Shown: positions 44,902 through 59,300, counted from the stretch's first letter. The stretch is 64,000 bases of DNA from Labyrinthula sp. Ha (GCA_015227615.1 JAALGZ010000033.1:358478-422477), one strand, 5' to 3'. Numbers and translations: made by a program. Notes: generated by a model not told the origin, from the letters alone.

Positions 44902-47900
44902 CACACCTCTTCTCCAAACCAACTTTTCTTCTATCTTCTACAAAGTCTTTAACGATTTGATTTAGTTAAACGGACTTCTCAACCGGCAAAGAGCCCGATC
45001 CAATTTTAATGGTATTAACCGAAACCGAATTGTATTTCGAAATATCATACTTCTTAGAATCTAGTTAGTAAGTAACTGGTATGAGTTAAGGACGATTTGG
45101 TACTTTCTCACGTTATTCGTATGAGCACACAAATATAACACTGATATCCATATAGGATGTTACACAAATGAAGCATTCGACAGGTTACAGTTTTAAAATA
45201 TCGTATATCAGGATATTGTGTGTCGGTTTCAAGGAGAATTTATTAGGTTTATAGTAATTTAATATTTGATTATAAATCACAGTATCAATATAATACTAGT
45301 AGATGTATAATATATATTGAATTATTTATTAGGAAATGGTAGGAGAAATATTCTCCTCTTCTATGAGGAAAAGTAACGTCATGTTGATACTGGTAATATT
45401 AAGGGCTAAAGTGCAAGGAAGTATGCATTGATTTTCGAGCCTAGATAGAAATGTTCCTGCTCACATCTCCTTTCGTGACCATTCCAGAAACCACCCACAG
45501 TACTGAAATAACAATACATTCCATAACATAGACTTTGTAGAAGTTGTGATTACTAAATAAATACTAGAGTATAGAAATTACCTACCTATGTCTACACCAC
45601 AAAAAAAAAGAGATCATGAAAAGGAAGGATTGTCTTTATGTTCACTATAATGCGTAAAGCTAAGATAGGTCAAGAAATATTAAAACCCCCGCTTCCGTTG
45701 ATAGAGTGGAGTTAAATAAAAAAGTTAAGCGCTCATAAATTTTACAGCACAAAAAGTTAGCCACCAGGCACTAAGAGAATAATTTGATATGAGTTATATA
45801 TCTTTAAACTTTTGCTCTCGTCATTTGAAAGACAACCGGATTGTCCATCGGAATTAATGTAAAGTTATGTACTACGTGTCACAGATACTACAGTGTTCTT
45901 CTGAAAATGAAAGAAAATCTACTCACACAGGTCAACTAAATTGAAAAAAAACTGTTTCTTACACTCCACAACAGTCTATTGACGGCGAATTGCCTCTTGA
46001 TGACAGAAGTCCATAGACACCCACGAAAAAAAAAAGAATAACACAAAACAATTTGCGATACCGAAATTTTAATCCGGAAAACTCAAGAAACTGTCTCAAC
46101 ATTTCGTACCCAGAAATGATTGATGCGGTACCAACCAGTATAGGTTTTCATTTTTTGTCTCGTTAACATTATGAAAGGATGTAAACGGTTATATACATAT
46201 CTATTCAAGAACTCATTGGATTTATTCGAGATTATCGAGATTATATTCCAAGGATATTGTTTTAAAGTATTCACAAATATTGAGTTATGTGTACTATATA
46301 TTAAAAGCTCTATATAATCTCGAGAGAATGGTATATATTGTATGAGAATATATACATTTTCAAGAAATATTGTTTCGATACGAGTATAATTTGCGAGAAG
46401 TTAAAGTCATCTATCGAGAAAAGGGTTTCATTCTGCTCAGAATTAGCACTGTTACATACACGATAACAAAATATGTTTATCAATACCAAGATATCGTACT
46501 TGAATACAACTAAACGAGAACCTCTTAGGATATAGATAGTAAATACCATCAGATATATAGTCTGTCAAAATTACTATGACCTAAGCGAAGATTCGTCAAA
46601 GTATTCTATTATCAAGGAAAACCACTTAATATTAATTTATATGATAATATTCAGAGTATTCGTTTTAGATTAGTTTATAAATCGTATTTGTTTATTCATT
46701 GGTATACAAACTTCTCCTCTAGAGTATGAGATGTTGATGAAATATTCACAGAGGTGGTGTTGTTAAAATGTAACTTCAGCTATATTGACCCCCGCTAACA
46801 AGTATCACAGTAGCACATAGTAACAACAATAAAGTTCTTATCTAATTAAATATCCTCTTAGAAGAAACTTAACGAAATTCTTTTCATACTAAATGCATTT
46901 TATTTAGTAGAGTTGTACTACAACAGCTAATCACATTGCGTTTTGTTCACTCAGCTTTCTTATGTTCCGCCCGTGGTTTAACAACATGTTAGAAAAAAAA
47001 ATCATAAATGGTCGCTAAGTACTCAAACTGCTATAACAACCTAAGATCGATTATATTTCAAGATTTTGTCAAATAATTTAAGACACCTAAGAGCAAGCAT
47101 TATAACAAAGAGATACGTTGTAGCCATATGAGGTTTATAGGATCTTAATCACTGCAGTACTATTCTTGCTATGCAAACACATATTTTTCTTAATAATATC
47201 TTATTAAAGTAAAACTTACCAATTAAGCATTTTCCAAGTGTTATTACAGTCTATCAAGGAAGCAGGCATTAGTTATGCTAAAAGAGCAATCTATATGCCT
47301 TAATTAAACATCAATATGTCTCGCAGGATAGCAACACAACTGCTGAAAATGATAGTGGAGAATCTTCAATAACAAACCATGGTTCATGTTACTGGGTAGG
47401 TGGGATTTAAGTATACTGTTGCTTTCGGTGTATCTAAGAATTCTGGAGGTTTGATAGGGAAAAATTGGACTAACCCGTTCATTATTTAAAGTAGCAATTC
47501 AAGACCAACGTTTTAGTGCGTTGCCAATTGCTGCTCGCGTAGTACTCTCATAACACTTGCTAGCAAAAACCTTATTATATAAGGGCAAATGAGTTCTATT
47601 ATCAGCACCTAGCAATTAGGCAAGTAGCAGTAGCTAGTGAGCATAATTAACATTCGCATTCATATAGAATAACAAAAACTTCGGTAGGTTTTGAAATTTA
47701 TTGTCTTGACATAAATAGTTCCACACGTAAGACTGTCCAAGGTAAAGATGTTTCGACTTACGAAATCTTAATCTGTCACTAACAGTATATGATTCAATAA
47801 CGCTAGACATAGGAATGGAATACTAAAACCGGTGGCTCTTTCTATTTTCTAACCAACTATAGGGATATTTTCATATGCATGAAAGGTTAGTCAAGCACCC

Positions 47901-50900
47901 TGCATATGAGTGATGACTCACACATTTATAATAAGTAGTTAAATAATTAGATCCCTCATAATTGCTTTCGGCAAAAAAATGTGCATTAGTTCACTTATCC
48001 AAAAGCAATCGGGTTTCTTTAAATTCAGCTTCCATGGAATAGAGAACCTAAATACGTCCATAACGGAAACAACAACCCACTCGAATCATGAGTGGTTGAT
48101 TAAAACAAATTAAGCCGGTTAAACTGAAATACATAATTTTAAGGGAAATCAAAAATTTGGCTCTATAAGATTCAATAAATACAGCCGCTAAGTTACATCG
48201 CTATGGCTAGTCAGCTCAAAACCCTTTATTATATAGCATATATTAGAAGAAACTGGTTTCCCACATTGAATCTAATCTAGAACACAACTAAAGCATCACA
48301 ATAGCTTAGAGAGTGTTAACCAATCAAACTACATTTTTTTGATACAGGACATTTTATTGAATAGAACCAATATAGAAGTAGTTAGCTTCCCTGCAGTTGA
48401 CAACCAAAGAAAGTGTCATGTACTATACACCAATTGATATGAAGTTGACTTCAAATAACAGTAGAGTGAATCTATTATATATGGCAATGAACACATAGCG
48501 AAGCCTTTCTATGTAGCATCACAAATCTAGTAGAGTTAGGTTGCCTCAAATTTTCACTTAACACATTGCATGGAGAGCTACAAAGTTATCAAAAGTGCCA
48601 GTGAAAACTTAGGTATCATAATTCCCTCTTGAACGGAGTTTGAAATTGATCCTATATTTTGGTAAAAAATATGGATTAAAGTCTGTGTAACCGCCTTTGT
48701 GGTCATGTGACTTTAAATATACGTATATTTTTTAATCAGGTAGTTACGGAGCTAAGCCTCTAATATTAATTCGACGGATCTTTCTTTATAGAGCATATTA
48801 TGGGTACAAAATCCCTGAATAATAGCAACAGTTTTAACGCGAGTTTTAAATTTATGAAGATCAAGTGCGAGTATTGAGGAACTACAGCTAAAAAAGAAGA
48901 AAATATGGAAATTAGAATACTTGATGATAGCGATAAATTGTAAAAGAGAGCAAAACGTTCGTAGCCTTCAAAAGTAGCGCCATTCCGGCGCCTTGTTTAC
49001 TAAGTCCCAGTTGAAAATAAGAGATCATTTGCTACGATAAAAGGGTAAATGTCGTATGAATTAGTCAATTAAAGAGCCAAGCAGCACCATTAATATATAT
49101 ATAGATAGATAAAAGGGTTCAAACTTTAAATTGGTGAACTCAGAGTCAACTACGCCTGGTAGAGGAAATTTATGGTCTTAAACTGGGTGCAGATTTTTTA
49201 AAACAATATATAGAAGTCATATATTCTTTTTCAGCAATGTGTTAGCTAGGTAAATTCTCTTGTGACAGATTCATGGATACTTTTGTGTATACTATAACTC
49301 AAATATGGAGGATATTACATTTTTAAGCACTCAACTCATTAATCAACTATAGCTCATTAGGTGTAACATATATCAATAAATGTCTGAAAAAACCTAAGAA
49401 TATTTTTTAAATTCCGGTGGTTTTGGCTAGTGTCTCTGATTAATCAGTTTATATCTATTTTCTCAGGAATTGTAAATTAAACATATTCGATGTAAACTTA
49501 ACATCCTATTCGTGTTTTAATTTATTGCAAACTACGCTAAGGTATGAAACTGCTAGTTTGAGTCAGACAAACAAGATAATTATATTTTTTTATACAACCT
49601 TAAGCTCTTTTCAATTTCTTGTTCTATTTTGAGTAATATATCAAGATAACTTTTTAAATACTGGTTCAAACATTCTTACATGATGATTGTAACCTATAAT
49701 TGCCCCATGTAAAAGTTTAGCCAAATTTTTTCTATATATAATAATCATATCATAGATACTAAATATGCTCTTAGTCTGATAATAATCTATCCGTATTTAG
49801 TATTTAGGGTAATATTATTGAGTAGATAAAGAGGTAGATGCTAGCAGAAAGAAGAATAAACCTTAACATCCAAATTGGAGCAAGGTTTTCTTTAACTGTA
49901 AATTGGAACTCAGTCGTCGAATAACTATTTTTCTTTGTCCTGTGTATATGTTTTGAATATGCTGTCTGTTTTATCCGACCAAAACTCTACGCTTGTCCAC
50001 CAGTTTTTTAGTTGTTGTTTTGAATACTGAAATGTTTAGTTAAGTGGGTATTTGCTTCTTGTAAAATTACCGATATTATTTTCATAATGTCTTAAATACC
50101 GCTATATATAGTTAATGTGAAAATATTATAATCACGATATCAGTTTCTTTACAATAGTTTTACTTGTGCAAGTATATATCTGAATATATAAACTTTATTT
50201 TTCGCTAAGTAGATTCTGTAAATAAGGTGATCGCTATAATTATGATCTGAACAACGAATAATAAACAGACAAACTTAAATTTTAATTCTTTATACTATTA
50301 TGTTTTTATTACTAATATTCCCAGGGTTCTATATTTTTCTATAAATTTCCAGAGGATGAACCTCATAGCTACAATGTAAAAAATGAAAGAGAGACAATAT
50401 ACTTACGTTTGGTAATTATGAATCTATATATAAGTGTATATCCTTCTTCTTGTTGAGAAAATTCAGGGAACACAGAGCTAGGATGAAGTTTGGTGATGAC
50501 ATGTTGCATCGCGGACTTTTCTTAAGCTGGGGTTTTAGCATTTAACCTGGGTAAATTTCTTAATCTGTAGATTCTTACCTGAACTATTTATTGATAATAT
50601 AATTACTCACTTATTTGTGTCTAGAAAAAATCCTGACGTTTCTGTATTTGCCTTACTTTGACGACACCTTCTACATTCACTTATCTCATCTAGAGAAATA
50701 AGTTGACATATCAGAGACAAGAAATTGAATTGTATAGCCTGTAACTATGGTCTTTTTAGATGAATAACGGTCATAAAACCAAAAACTGCAAATATGAGTG
50801 CATAGCCTCCTATTAACTTTCTCTTTTAGGTAAATTCTGCCTACATGAGTTGACATAACCATGTTTCCGAATAGCATAAGCTTCTTTTACTTCTATTAAT

Positions 50901-52007
50901 ACGATTAGTAGATGCATTTTGCAGATTGGTTAACAGTGTTAACGATCCCCAAAACTCATTGTCTTACTCAAAACTACTCTCTGAGCGGAATATTACTTCC
51001 TCTATTAGTTGGCGCTTTATCTAGGCGTTGTAGTTTATAACTTCAAATGTAATGAGGGTATTAGTTAGGGACATATCAGAAAAGGCTCTTTATTCGAAGC
51101 TTAATATTCTAAAATTTTCGTATTTTACTTTCAGATATTAGCTCGTGGACCCGCTTCCTGGCACGTCTACTGAACTCATGGTATGAAACTGAGCTAGACT
51201 CGGTCATCTTTTCCTTTCATTTTCCCTACAGTTTCAAGTTAAATAGATCGTTTTTTTTTGTTTAGGATAATACCATTTCTTGTTGTTCCTTCTTTAGGTA
51301 GAGGTCTTATAGAACCATGAACAATCTCAGCTTCTATTCCTATTTAGTTTGAACATATCTTCCTGTTTATTCTCCTACTCATGACTGCATTTAATCTGAG
51401 TTTTCTCACACCTTTAGATCTACTAGTTGCCAAAAGTTACAGGGCTGGCCATTATTGTTCGAATTTATTTTGGAAAAATATGCTGAACGTTTTCTGGATC
51501 TACTTTTTCATTGCGAATTGCTAGTGTATTATCAGCGGCTCGCGTATGAGTATGTTATCGGTCAATATCAGCCAAGCTATGTATATGTTAATAGATAAGA
51601 CTAGAATACTGCTTATATCTTAGCTTTTTATTAAGTTGGGCGCTAAGGTTTTTATTTTAAAATGAATGCCTTCTCGTGTTAATTTTTCTTGAGATTTCAT
51701 CTTCCAACTACTTTAGGTATTACTTGTTGTTCTGAAGTTCTGGTCAAGTACATGGGGTGTAGATGTTTACCAATGCTATCCCTTCCTTGTTTTCAAAGTA
51801 AGAATTAGTAAAAAAAATCATTTTGCTGGCTCCGTAAACATAGGTTAAGGTTGAAGTTCTCACTGTCTCGATTGGAATATGTTAACTGCTTGAAAATCTA
51901 GAATCCTAACAAAAACTGTGTGACTAATGAAACAAGTTATAATTCTTTTTTTTTGTACCTGTATTGGATGTACGTCATCTTATTTCTCAAATTCAGCTGT
52001 TCTTGGC
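44902..52007. other. Largest gene-poor desert
   Basis: About 7.1 kb of AT-rich sequence. At 47318-47490 (plus) two adjacent protein-like stretches (TAENDSGESSITNHGSCYW and TVAFGVSKNSGGLIGKNW) sit in frames 4 nt apart; they may be a relic but are short enough to be chance. A short gatagatagata microsatellite is near 49100. No transposon ends or tRNA seen. Confidence 0.55.
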
Positions 52008-52304
52008 TTATACTGATCCCGTTTTGTTCTCCCAAACATCTGGTTTGACCCCGTCTTTCCTTTTCTTATTCACCTCACCCGACAAATCGATGCATCTACC
52101 CCTTTTCTGGGCACCGATATCATTGACTTCATAACCCAAATCGCAGCTGATACACTCATGTCTCTGAAGGCTTGGCTTTCCAAGAAGATAACATAGGAGC
52201 AACATTTTCATTTTCCATATTGAATCTCGTAAGGACCAGACTTTAAGGATGCAAGGGTACACTTCAGGTTCCTTCCAGATTATTAGTTTTTCTACAATTT
52301 CCAT
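52008..52304 (-). CDS. Small Cys-containing hypothetical protein, 98 aa
   Basis: An ATG at 52304 opens 98 codons. The second half, RHECISCDLGYEVNDIG followed by GRCIDL, has a C-x2-C...GY...C pattern reminiscent of EGF or furin-type Cys modules; ahead of it MKMLLLCYLLGKPSL could be a hydrophobic signal if translation begins at that inner Met. Too short and without support from neighbours to assign. It could be a relic exon. Confidence 0.25.
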   Translation of the reverse strand: MEIVEKLIIWKEPEVYPCILKVWSLRDSIWKMKMLLLCYLLGKPSLQRHECISCDLGYEVNDIGAQKRGRCIDLSGEVNKKRKDGVKPDVWENKTGSV

Positions 52305-52652
52305 ATTGTTAAGCCTTCTAATTGACGCCGACTGCACAAATCTTTCTCTTCAACTTCTTAGAGAAGTATAACGGTTGATGAGAATGTTGAGAGCAGGAGA
52401 TGTTTTAAGGTGTTCGGTTTGCAGTGAGACCACCAAAGTTGATTGAAAGAACTACAGTTTTTTTTACTTCAGGAGCACTTGTAGAGTCCAGAAACCCTTT
52501 AGGGTGGCCTCTAGACTCAGGAACGCTCTCTGAAAGGTCTGGTTGTAACATTTTTTACTTTGCCCAAAATTTTTCATTTTATTTGTTCACCAAATATTTC
52601 AAATATTTTTCTCATAAGCTGCCCAAATCATACATAAAAAAAGGTGCAAGAA

Positions 52653-53803
52653 ATGTACAATTTAAATGAAACAAAATATTTCAGTTCCATTGATCCAAAA
52701 GATGAAGCAACTAGAATGGAAAAAGTTATACAAAGCGAAGTTGATACTAAATTTATGGAACGAACTACAGGTTTCTTAACATTTTCCCTTCACTCTAGAT
52801 TTAATAAAAGATCTGGACAAAATAGAGTTTCCAGAAAAATTAAAAGTCTCGAACGAAACAAACAAGTTACAATTTGCAGATCTTCTTTGGGCTCAATATC
52901 AGAAGTATTTCTTAGATTTTTCTAATTTTAGAGATGATAACTTAAAAAACTACGAAAATGCCTTCAAAAGTTTGTTTCTATTCAAGAAGTTTACTGCACG
53001 TATTTATACTTTATTTATTTATATTAGTTAACAAACTGAATACAGGAAAAACTTTATCTGATATAGATAACAGAATTTCCTCTTCATTAACATCATTAAA
53101 AAAAGAACTCTATGATGAAGTTTCTAGGAAGTATAGAGCACAAACTTTCTCCTCTCGAGTCTCTCCATACACAGATCTAGCTGCGCTTTTTCCGGAAACT
53201 TCTAATTTCAAGGATGATGCTCAAATTAAGTCATCACGAATCTCTCTTTCATCCCAGAAGACAGGGAGGTCAATAGAATCTTATCGTTCTCTTCTTGGAA
53301 GGGTTAATCAAGAAGGTACTACTTCTCTAGCGGGTGGATTTGTTGTGAGTACGATTGCAGGTGATGGCAATTGTTTGTTCACAGCCGTAAGTCGAGGATT
53401 AAATCCTAAACAAGGTGCTTTTCAAGAGAAAGAAGATGTGCATAAACTGCGTAGAGTTGTTAAAGAGGCTCTTCTGAAAGAAAGAAAAACGAAAATTGAA
53501 CATCTAGGGTTGACTGTGGAAGAGTTAATTCTACTTGAAGATGAGGATTTCGAGACCTATGCTCTTGAGATGGGGAAAGCCTCTGGAGGAACATATGCAG
53601 GAGAAGTGGAGATTTGGTTGCTAGCTAGAGAGTTGGATATTATTATTAAAGTTCATGTTTTAAATGGGGTTGGGATTGAACAAGACTACAAACACTTAGT
53701 TACGTATGGGGAAAATGTTGAAGCTGTAGATAAGAAGGTTATAAATTTACTGTGGAGACAAGGAGCAAATGAAAGTTTAAACCACTATGACTTGCTTGTT
53801 TAA
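52653..53803 (+). CDS. OTU-family cysteine protease (deubiquitinase-like)
   Basis: Three exons, 52653-52770, 52799-52999 and 53028-53803, with 28-nt introns at 52771-52798 and 53000-53027, give 364 residues. The first exons encode a helical N-terminus (about 1-200) without known domains. Residues about 210-364 form an OTU domain: IAGDGNCLF with Asp219 and catalytic Cys222, AVSRGL helix, EDEDFETYALEMGKASGG.YAGEVE, the W-L-L-A-R-E-L helix, and NHYDLLV at the end with catalytic His359. OTU enzymes cut ubiquitin chains in cytosol or nucleus. The gene is followed by the convergent Sec14 gene 232 bp on. Confidence 0.85.
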
Positions 53804-54035
53804 ACAAGTTGTTTTTTTTGTTTCGTAAGCATAAGTGTTAGCTGTATCTTAATTTGTAGCTGAAAGTTTAACCATAGAAACAGCAACGTCACACGAAAGT
53901 GAAAAACTCACACGCTAAGAGAAAACGGATCAAAGTGCATAAAGTTCCACTTCTAGCTTTGACTATATTTACTACACGTATAACAAAAGTTGACAAGAAA
54001 GCATGCTAGTATTCTGTAGATTTCGCAACTGGAAA

Positions 54036-56319
54036 CTAGGTTTCTAATTCTTTTTCGAAGTTATCGCAAAACTCTTGCATTTTCTGAAAGGAATTATTCT
54101 CGGGCTCTCCATTGGGACCAATCTGTGGCACCTGATGTTCCAAGCAGACTCTGTATACATCATACTTAATCTTCCGTTCAAACTTATTTTCATAGATATT
54201 ATCTGATATTGCACCCCCATATTTAGCAGGAAGTAAATTTGCGTCTACATCACTAAGTAGCTCCTTCTTAAATCCGTGTCTGTAAATACGAACTTTCTTC
54301 AATGTTGATTGTGCCATGAAGGGTTTGATAACCTTGAACGCCATGTTAAACCAAAGGGGAATATTAATAATGTATATCTTTCCTGAACGTTCAGGATAGT
54401 GTGCCTGGGAAATTGAGGTGGCATTTTTTATAAAAGCCACAGATTCACCAAAGAAGTCACTAGCTTTTACTTTAGCTAGGTCGAGAATGTACAACGACTT
54501 ACCTCTGTGTCCTTTCTTATTTACACGACGCCAAAAATATTCTGTTATAAAAACCCAATTCTGCAGTAGATCTTCTACCGTTAGGCCAGCATTCCAAAAC
54601 GCAGTCATATTCAGTTCGGATGCCTTTTCCAGGTAAATGGGTAACCCTTTCTTGCTATAACCCAGGAACCCATGACAAAAATTCGCTTTTATTAAGTCAA
54701 AATGTGGGTTGGGCTTGCTCAATATTTCATCAATACTTTTTTCTTCCCTCCAATCGCAAGTGACTTCCCATCTCTTTAAGGCAACCTTCATGTCATTGTT
54801 TTCCCCGATTAAGAAACGCTTGAACGCAGGGTGCTTAGGAACCCCTTTGATATCGTTCCCAAGACTCCGCCAAGATGCCGCATCTTCCTGTGGCAGTTCC
54901 GTCCCAGGTTGATTATCATCTTTAAAAGATAGTTGTCGCGAAAAAAAAGAGGACCTCCGGTTCGTTTTTGGTGTTTCTATTTTGCTTTCTGATCCAACAT
55001 CTTGTACCACCAAAGTGACAGAAGGAAAGTTCATTTGAGGTGAAACAAACCCCAAGAAAAAACATATAAATAGACTCAGCAGCACATACTGCACTCGAAA
55101 AGCATCACCAAAACTCTCCGGGGGGCAAAATTCCTTAAAGCAGCTTTCCCTGTTGCTCCCATTGGTTTCAATAAGAAAAGGATTATAATGCGAAAAAACT
55201 GATATAATAGAACCTGAATCTTGGAGTAAAATCAACAGCTGAAAAGATAGATATGAAAAAACAAAAGGAAACACAATACTCAAGAGAAGATGTATCAAGA
55301 GAAGAGAATGAAACTTTGTTCCCAGTTTTTTCCAATCAAAGTCCTCCTTTACAACCTGGTCTGGATCGGAACTAGGCTCTTCCTCTGATAGAACTCTCTT
55401 CAACTTCTTGGCCTTTTTTTGATTTTCTTTAAGCAACAAAGACATACTAGTTTGATCATTTTCCTTTTCAGGATGAACTATAAAGTTAAGCTCGTATCCG
55501 CTCCCATCACAACACACATAGCCTCCTAGTACTTTGGACTTGGCATATTTGAAATTAGTTAATTTGTTATTCATATTTCTTCCAAGAGGACCAGAAATTC
55601 TATTACTTGATTCAACTTGAATAGAAACTCCGGGTTCTCCATAAACCACAGGTTGCTTCTTCTTCCCATTCTTGAAGAAAGATATGAATATTTCTCCTTG
55701 CACATTCCTAGGTTTCAAGTCAATGTAACCTTCAAAATAAATTCCAGCACCGCCTTTATTATTCCATACCTTACCATCGATATCCACAAGTACCACGATA
55801 TCACCATATAGCACAAAATCCCCATCTTTTTTCTTCTTCTCCGGATCCAGAACTTGCAAAACCGACTCCGTAAATTTTCCTTAACCTTATAGAAAATAGT
55901 AAAATGATACCAGGAGAATTTTCTCCAACTGGAGATATAGCTAGCCGCTCAAGTCCATCTGGTTTCTTGTATATCCCAATATATCCGGAAGAATTTGTCA
56001 TAACGAAAGTGGAATTCTGTTGATGAGCGTAGTGACTTCTAGAGTTCAACTTTATTTTATCTCCATATCGAAGATATTGACTTTGAACCATTTTGATAAG
56101 TTCCAAAGGATAATTATTGTCCATCATCTTTTCTATTACCTCAGAGTTAAAAGAAGGATCTATTGTCAAATGCAAGCGATAAGGATACCTGTCCCATTAA
56201 CACCTAGATCTTCACTGTTGTTCGTCCAAAAACAGCTCCACCTATATTGAAAGTTGAATAAAGTAAGTTTACCTTTTGGATGAACTTTCCTTTTTCGTTT
56301 CCGGTGAATTCTCGGACAT
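54036..56319 (-). CDS. Beta-trefoil-like / TM / CRAL-TRIO (Sec14) protein
   Basis: Four exons (minus): 56319-56273, 56241-56189, 56159-55911 and 55879-54036; introns of 31, 29 and 31 nt restore a 730-residue frame. The N-half has three repeats of a V/L-x-YGD/E-x-x-x-L/V type (YLRYGDKIKLN, FVLYGDIVVLV and PVVYGEPGVSI), typical of MIR or other beta-trefoil units. Two hydrophobic spans (about 307-336 and 380-397) are probable membrane helices. Residues about 510-675 are a CRAL-TRIO lipid-binding domain: SLYILDLAKV, AHYPERSGKIYIINIP, WFNMAFKVIKPF and LLPAKYGGA. Sec14 domains carry phosphatidylinositol or other lipids between membranes. The combination with a beta-trefoil and membrane anchors is unusual; location is likely ER or endosome membrane. 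Confidence 0.8.
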
Positions 56320-59300
56320 GTTTTGATATCTTCTTTTTCTCTCTAACTTTAATGCAATTGCTTAGAATAGATTGACCAATCAAACAGCGGTAATTGATCT
56401 CCGATTTTCATTGGACAAAACATGTAACCTGGCAATATAAATAAGGATTCCGAGAAAAAACTAAGGGGTGCAATTATTATACACAGGGGCATTCAAAATT
56501 ATGCAAAACTTTCATAGTACACAAACCGTTTGCAAATCCCCATGTACAGAAGTTCTTAAGAAGAAAAAGTTAAGGAAGGTGAGTAAATCTTCAAGCAGAC
56601 AGTGATGCCTTTCTATCAGGTATGTTTATTCGATTCGTTACGAAGTATAATAAAACTTTATCGAAGCTGTAAGTTGTTATACAAAGAATGTGGTATTAAA
56701 TAATTCTATTTATTTCGCACTGGCATATCAAGCTCAAATAACTCCATAAATGAGAGTGAAGTGTCATAAATTGTTCGCGAAAACTATGTTCTATACTACA
56801 AGATAAGAAAAAAGAATCTGTTTTGAAGATTCTTAAGATTTTAAAGCAGATACAAAACACAAAATAGAATGTATAAGTGGTCTCTAAGAGTTTATTCCAA
56901 AACTTATATTCTACTCAAGAATAAAAAGATATAAGTATGACTACTAAGAACCATTTCTTAGAAAAAGGAGATTCTGACTTATCGCTGGCCAGGTCTTCTC
57001 TTCTAGAATGAGCGAGCATGACAAGAATCTTCAAATTAAAACTACCCAGTATGTCTTTCAAACTAAAATTTACAAAGGTTTCGAATAGCAAACTTATTTA
57101 TTACAGAGATAAAAAGAACCATTTGTGGGTAAAGCTATTATGGCAAGAGTGTGTGTTATGTTCGGTAAGTAAGACTTAGTTATTATTTTCTTATTTTTTA
57201 AAAAAGTAGCACCTGAGTTGAAACCAAATTCTTGTTATTCTTTTTGGTTTATAATGCTTTTAAATACCTTTTTCGACAAACCTTTCCTAACTAACTTAGC
57301 ACCCTGAACTAGCAATACCTTGAAGCTATATACCTGCTTTAACCCAATTAGCTTTTTACATAACACCCATCCTACTTTAAACTCAATTTAAGCTACAATA
57401 GCACAAGATTTGAAGCTACACAACAGTATGTGTGGAGAAAATAGGTATTTTAAACTTGATTCAGTGTATAATAGGGTTTCTCATATTCAATGGTTTTCAG
57501 ATAGATTCTCATTCTATGTTCTCGTTACTTTCTTACTTCTGAGAAAAGCCAATCAATAGATCACTATCCACTAAGAATCTAACATTACTCATCATGTTCA
57601 CCATTATTCTATGAAGAGTATTAACTATTTTGTTCTCCGGGTCTTTATAACCAGAATCCTTACCTGTTCCAAACAGTAACTCGCCTTATGAATGGCAATG
57701 GGTCCAATGAAAACGTAGATAAATTTCATTTTCCTCTTAAAATTGACTGCATCAGAAACTCATCAAAGATATGGAGCTGTATCATGAGATGTTGTAGGAC
57801 TTGATTCCTTAATATCAACTGAAACACTTCAGATAAACCTTCTACAAAAGTGTTATTGACTTACCTGGCTGAATGTTTCCTTCTAGTTGCACCAGTTTAG
57901 AAGTTCTCCACTACCTTCAAATCTTTTGGTTATCCTCATAATTGAACACTTCGCTCTAGAGTCGTATCATTACATGTTACCTCATATAATTAAACCAATA
58001 ATTGAGAGCAAAGCAGGAGGAGGATGATAGTTTTCCCTATTATTTCTTTAAGTTAAATGATTTGTCGCAATTTGAACACCAAAATTGTTTCGTAACCCTT
58101 CCTGTATAATCTAGGAGGTTGATGATCAGTTTCTAGGTAGTACTGATTGTCATACTTGCTTAGTTTCTGCTCATGTGTAATTGCGATCGATTTATTTACT
58201 GTGCTTATTTTTGACCGCAATTCACACAACCATGCATCCCTAGTTGTTCGCCTCCCCGCTGTTTATTTTGAGTGCTGATAGCATCAACCCAATATTTGCA
58301 AAAACATTTTAGCACCTTCTTTCTATTCTGCAATAAAAATATCTCTCTCTTTCTTTTTTTAGAGTTCTTTGTTCTTAACGGAAAGAAGGGAAGCTTCCTT
58401 CTTATTTCTTTGAAAAAACGTTTTGCCTTCTCTTCTTAATCAATGTTTCCTATTGAGCTTAACATATTATCTAGAAAAGAACTATCTAACCTACTATTTC
58501 TAAACTAGATTACCTTTTCATATGATTTTCTATAATGGTTAAGTTTGATTCACGTAGTATGTTTTCTTGGATATACTTAGTATTATTAGTTGTTTTTTCT
58601 AATGTTTTTTCTATAAACTTCATATACCCTAGCGTACACATCATATTTCCTAGTTTACTGACACAATAAATTAAATTATTAAAAAATTTAACTTGTAGAG
58701 TCAGTGTCCAGTAAAGCTCTTCCTCGCCAATAAACGCAGATCAGACATGTTTTCTTCAATTTCCATATTTCTTAGCAAAGAGAACTCGTCAGAAAAGGGT
58801 CAAACCAATAATTTATTAGAATAGAAAGATATAGTTTATGTGAGATTTAATAACTATATACCATAAACTTACAGAAGAAGCAAATTAAACTCTGAAGGAC
58901 TCTTTTAGTGGTTCCTGCCATTCAAATGACGGCTAAAGTTTGGTGTGAAAATTAGTGGCATCTAAAACTCTTTTCCGGAAAATTTTCTAAATTTTTTAAG
59001 GTCAACTTAGATAAATATTGTTTCTCACTCTACTGCCTTGAGTTTCCATGTTTTTTCGAGATCATCTTAAAGCCTCTAAGTTTCTTTCTTCCTCTAGTTG
59101 GTACAAAACTACTCATATTGGTTTTCACAGTAATGGCATATTGATATATTCAGTAAACACTAAACTTCATTTGGAGAAGACTTAAACATGAATGTAGACA
59201 AAAGACAAGAGCAAATATGGATTCAACAATCTTTAAACTCTTCAATCTCCTATGATATTACATTTGGCAAATGAAACGGATTTACTATTAAACAGTATGA

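Noticed and set aside
47318-47490. Protein-like stretches in a desert
   Set aside because: Each is under 30 codons and the frames differ; chance is likely at this base composition.
44902-52007. Search for CRISPR arrays, satellites and rRNA in the deserts
   Set aside because: No regularly spaced repeats or rRNA-like conserved strings were seen by eye.
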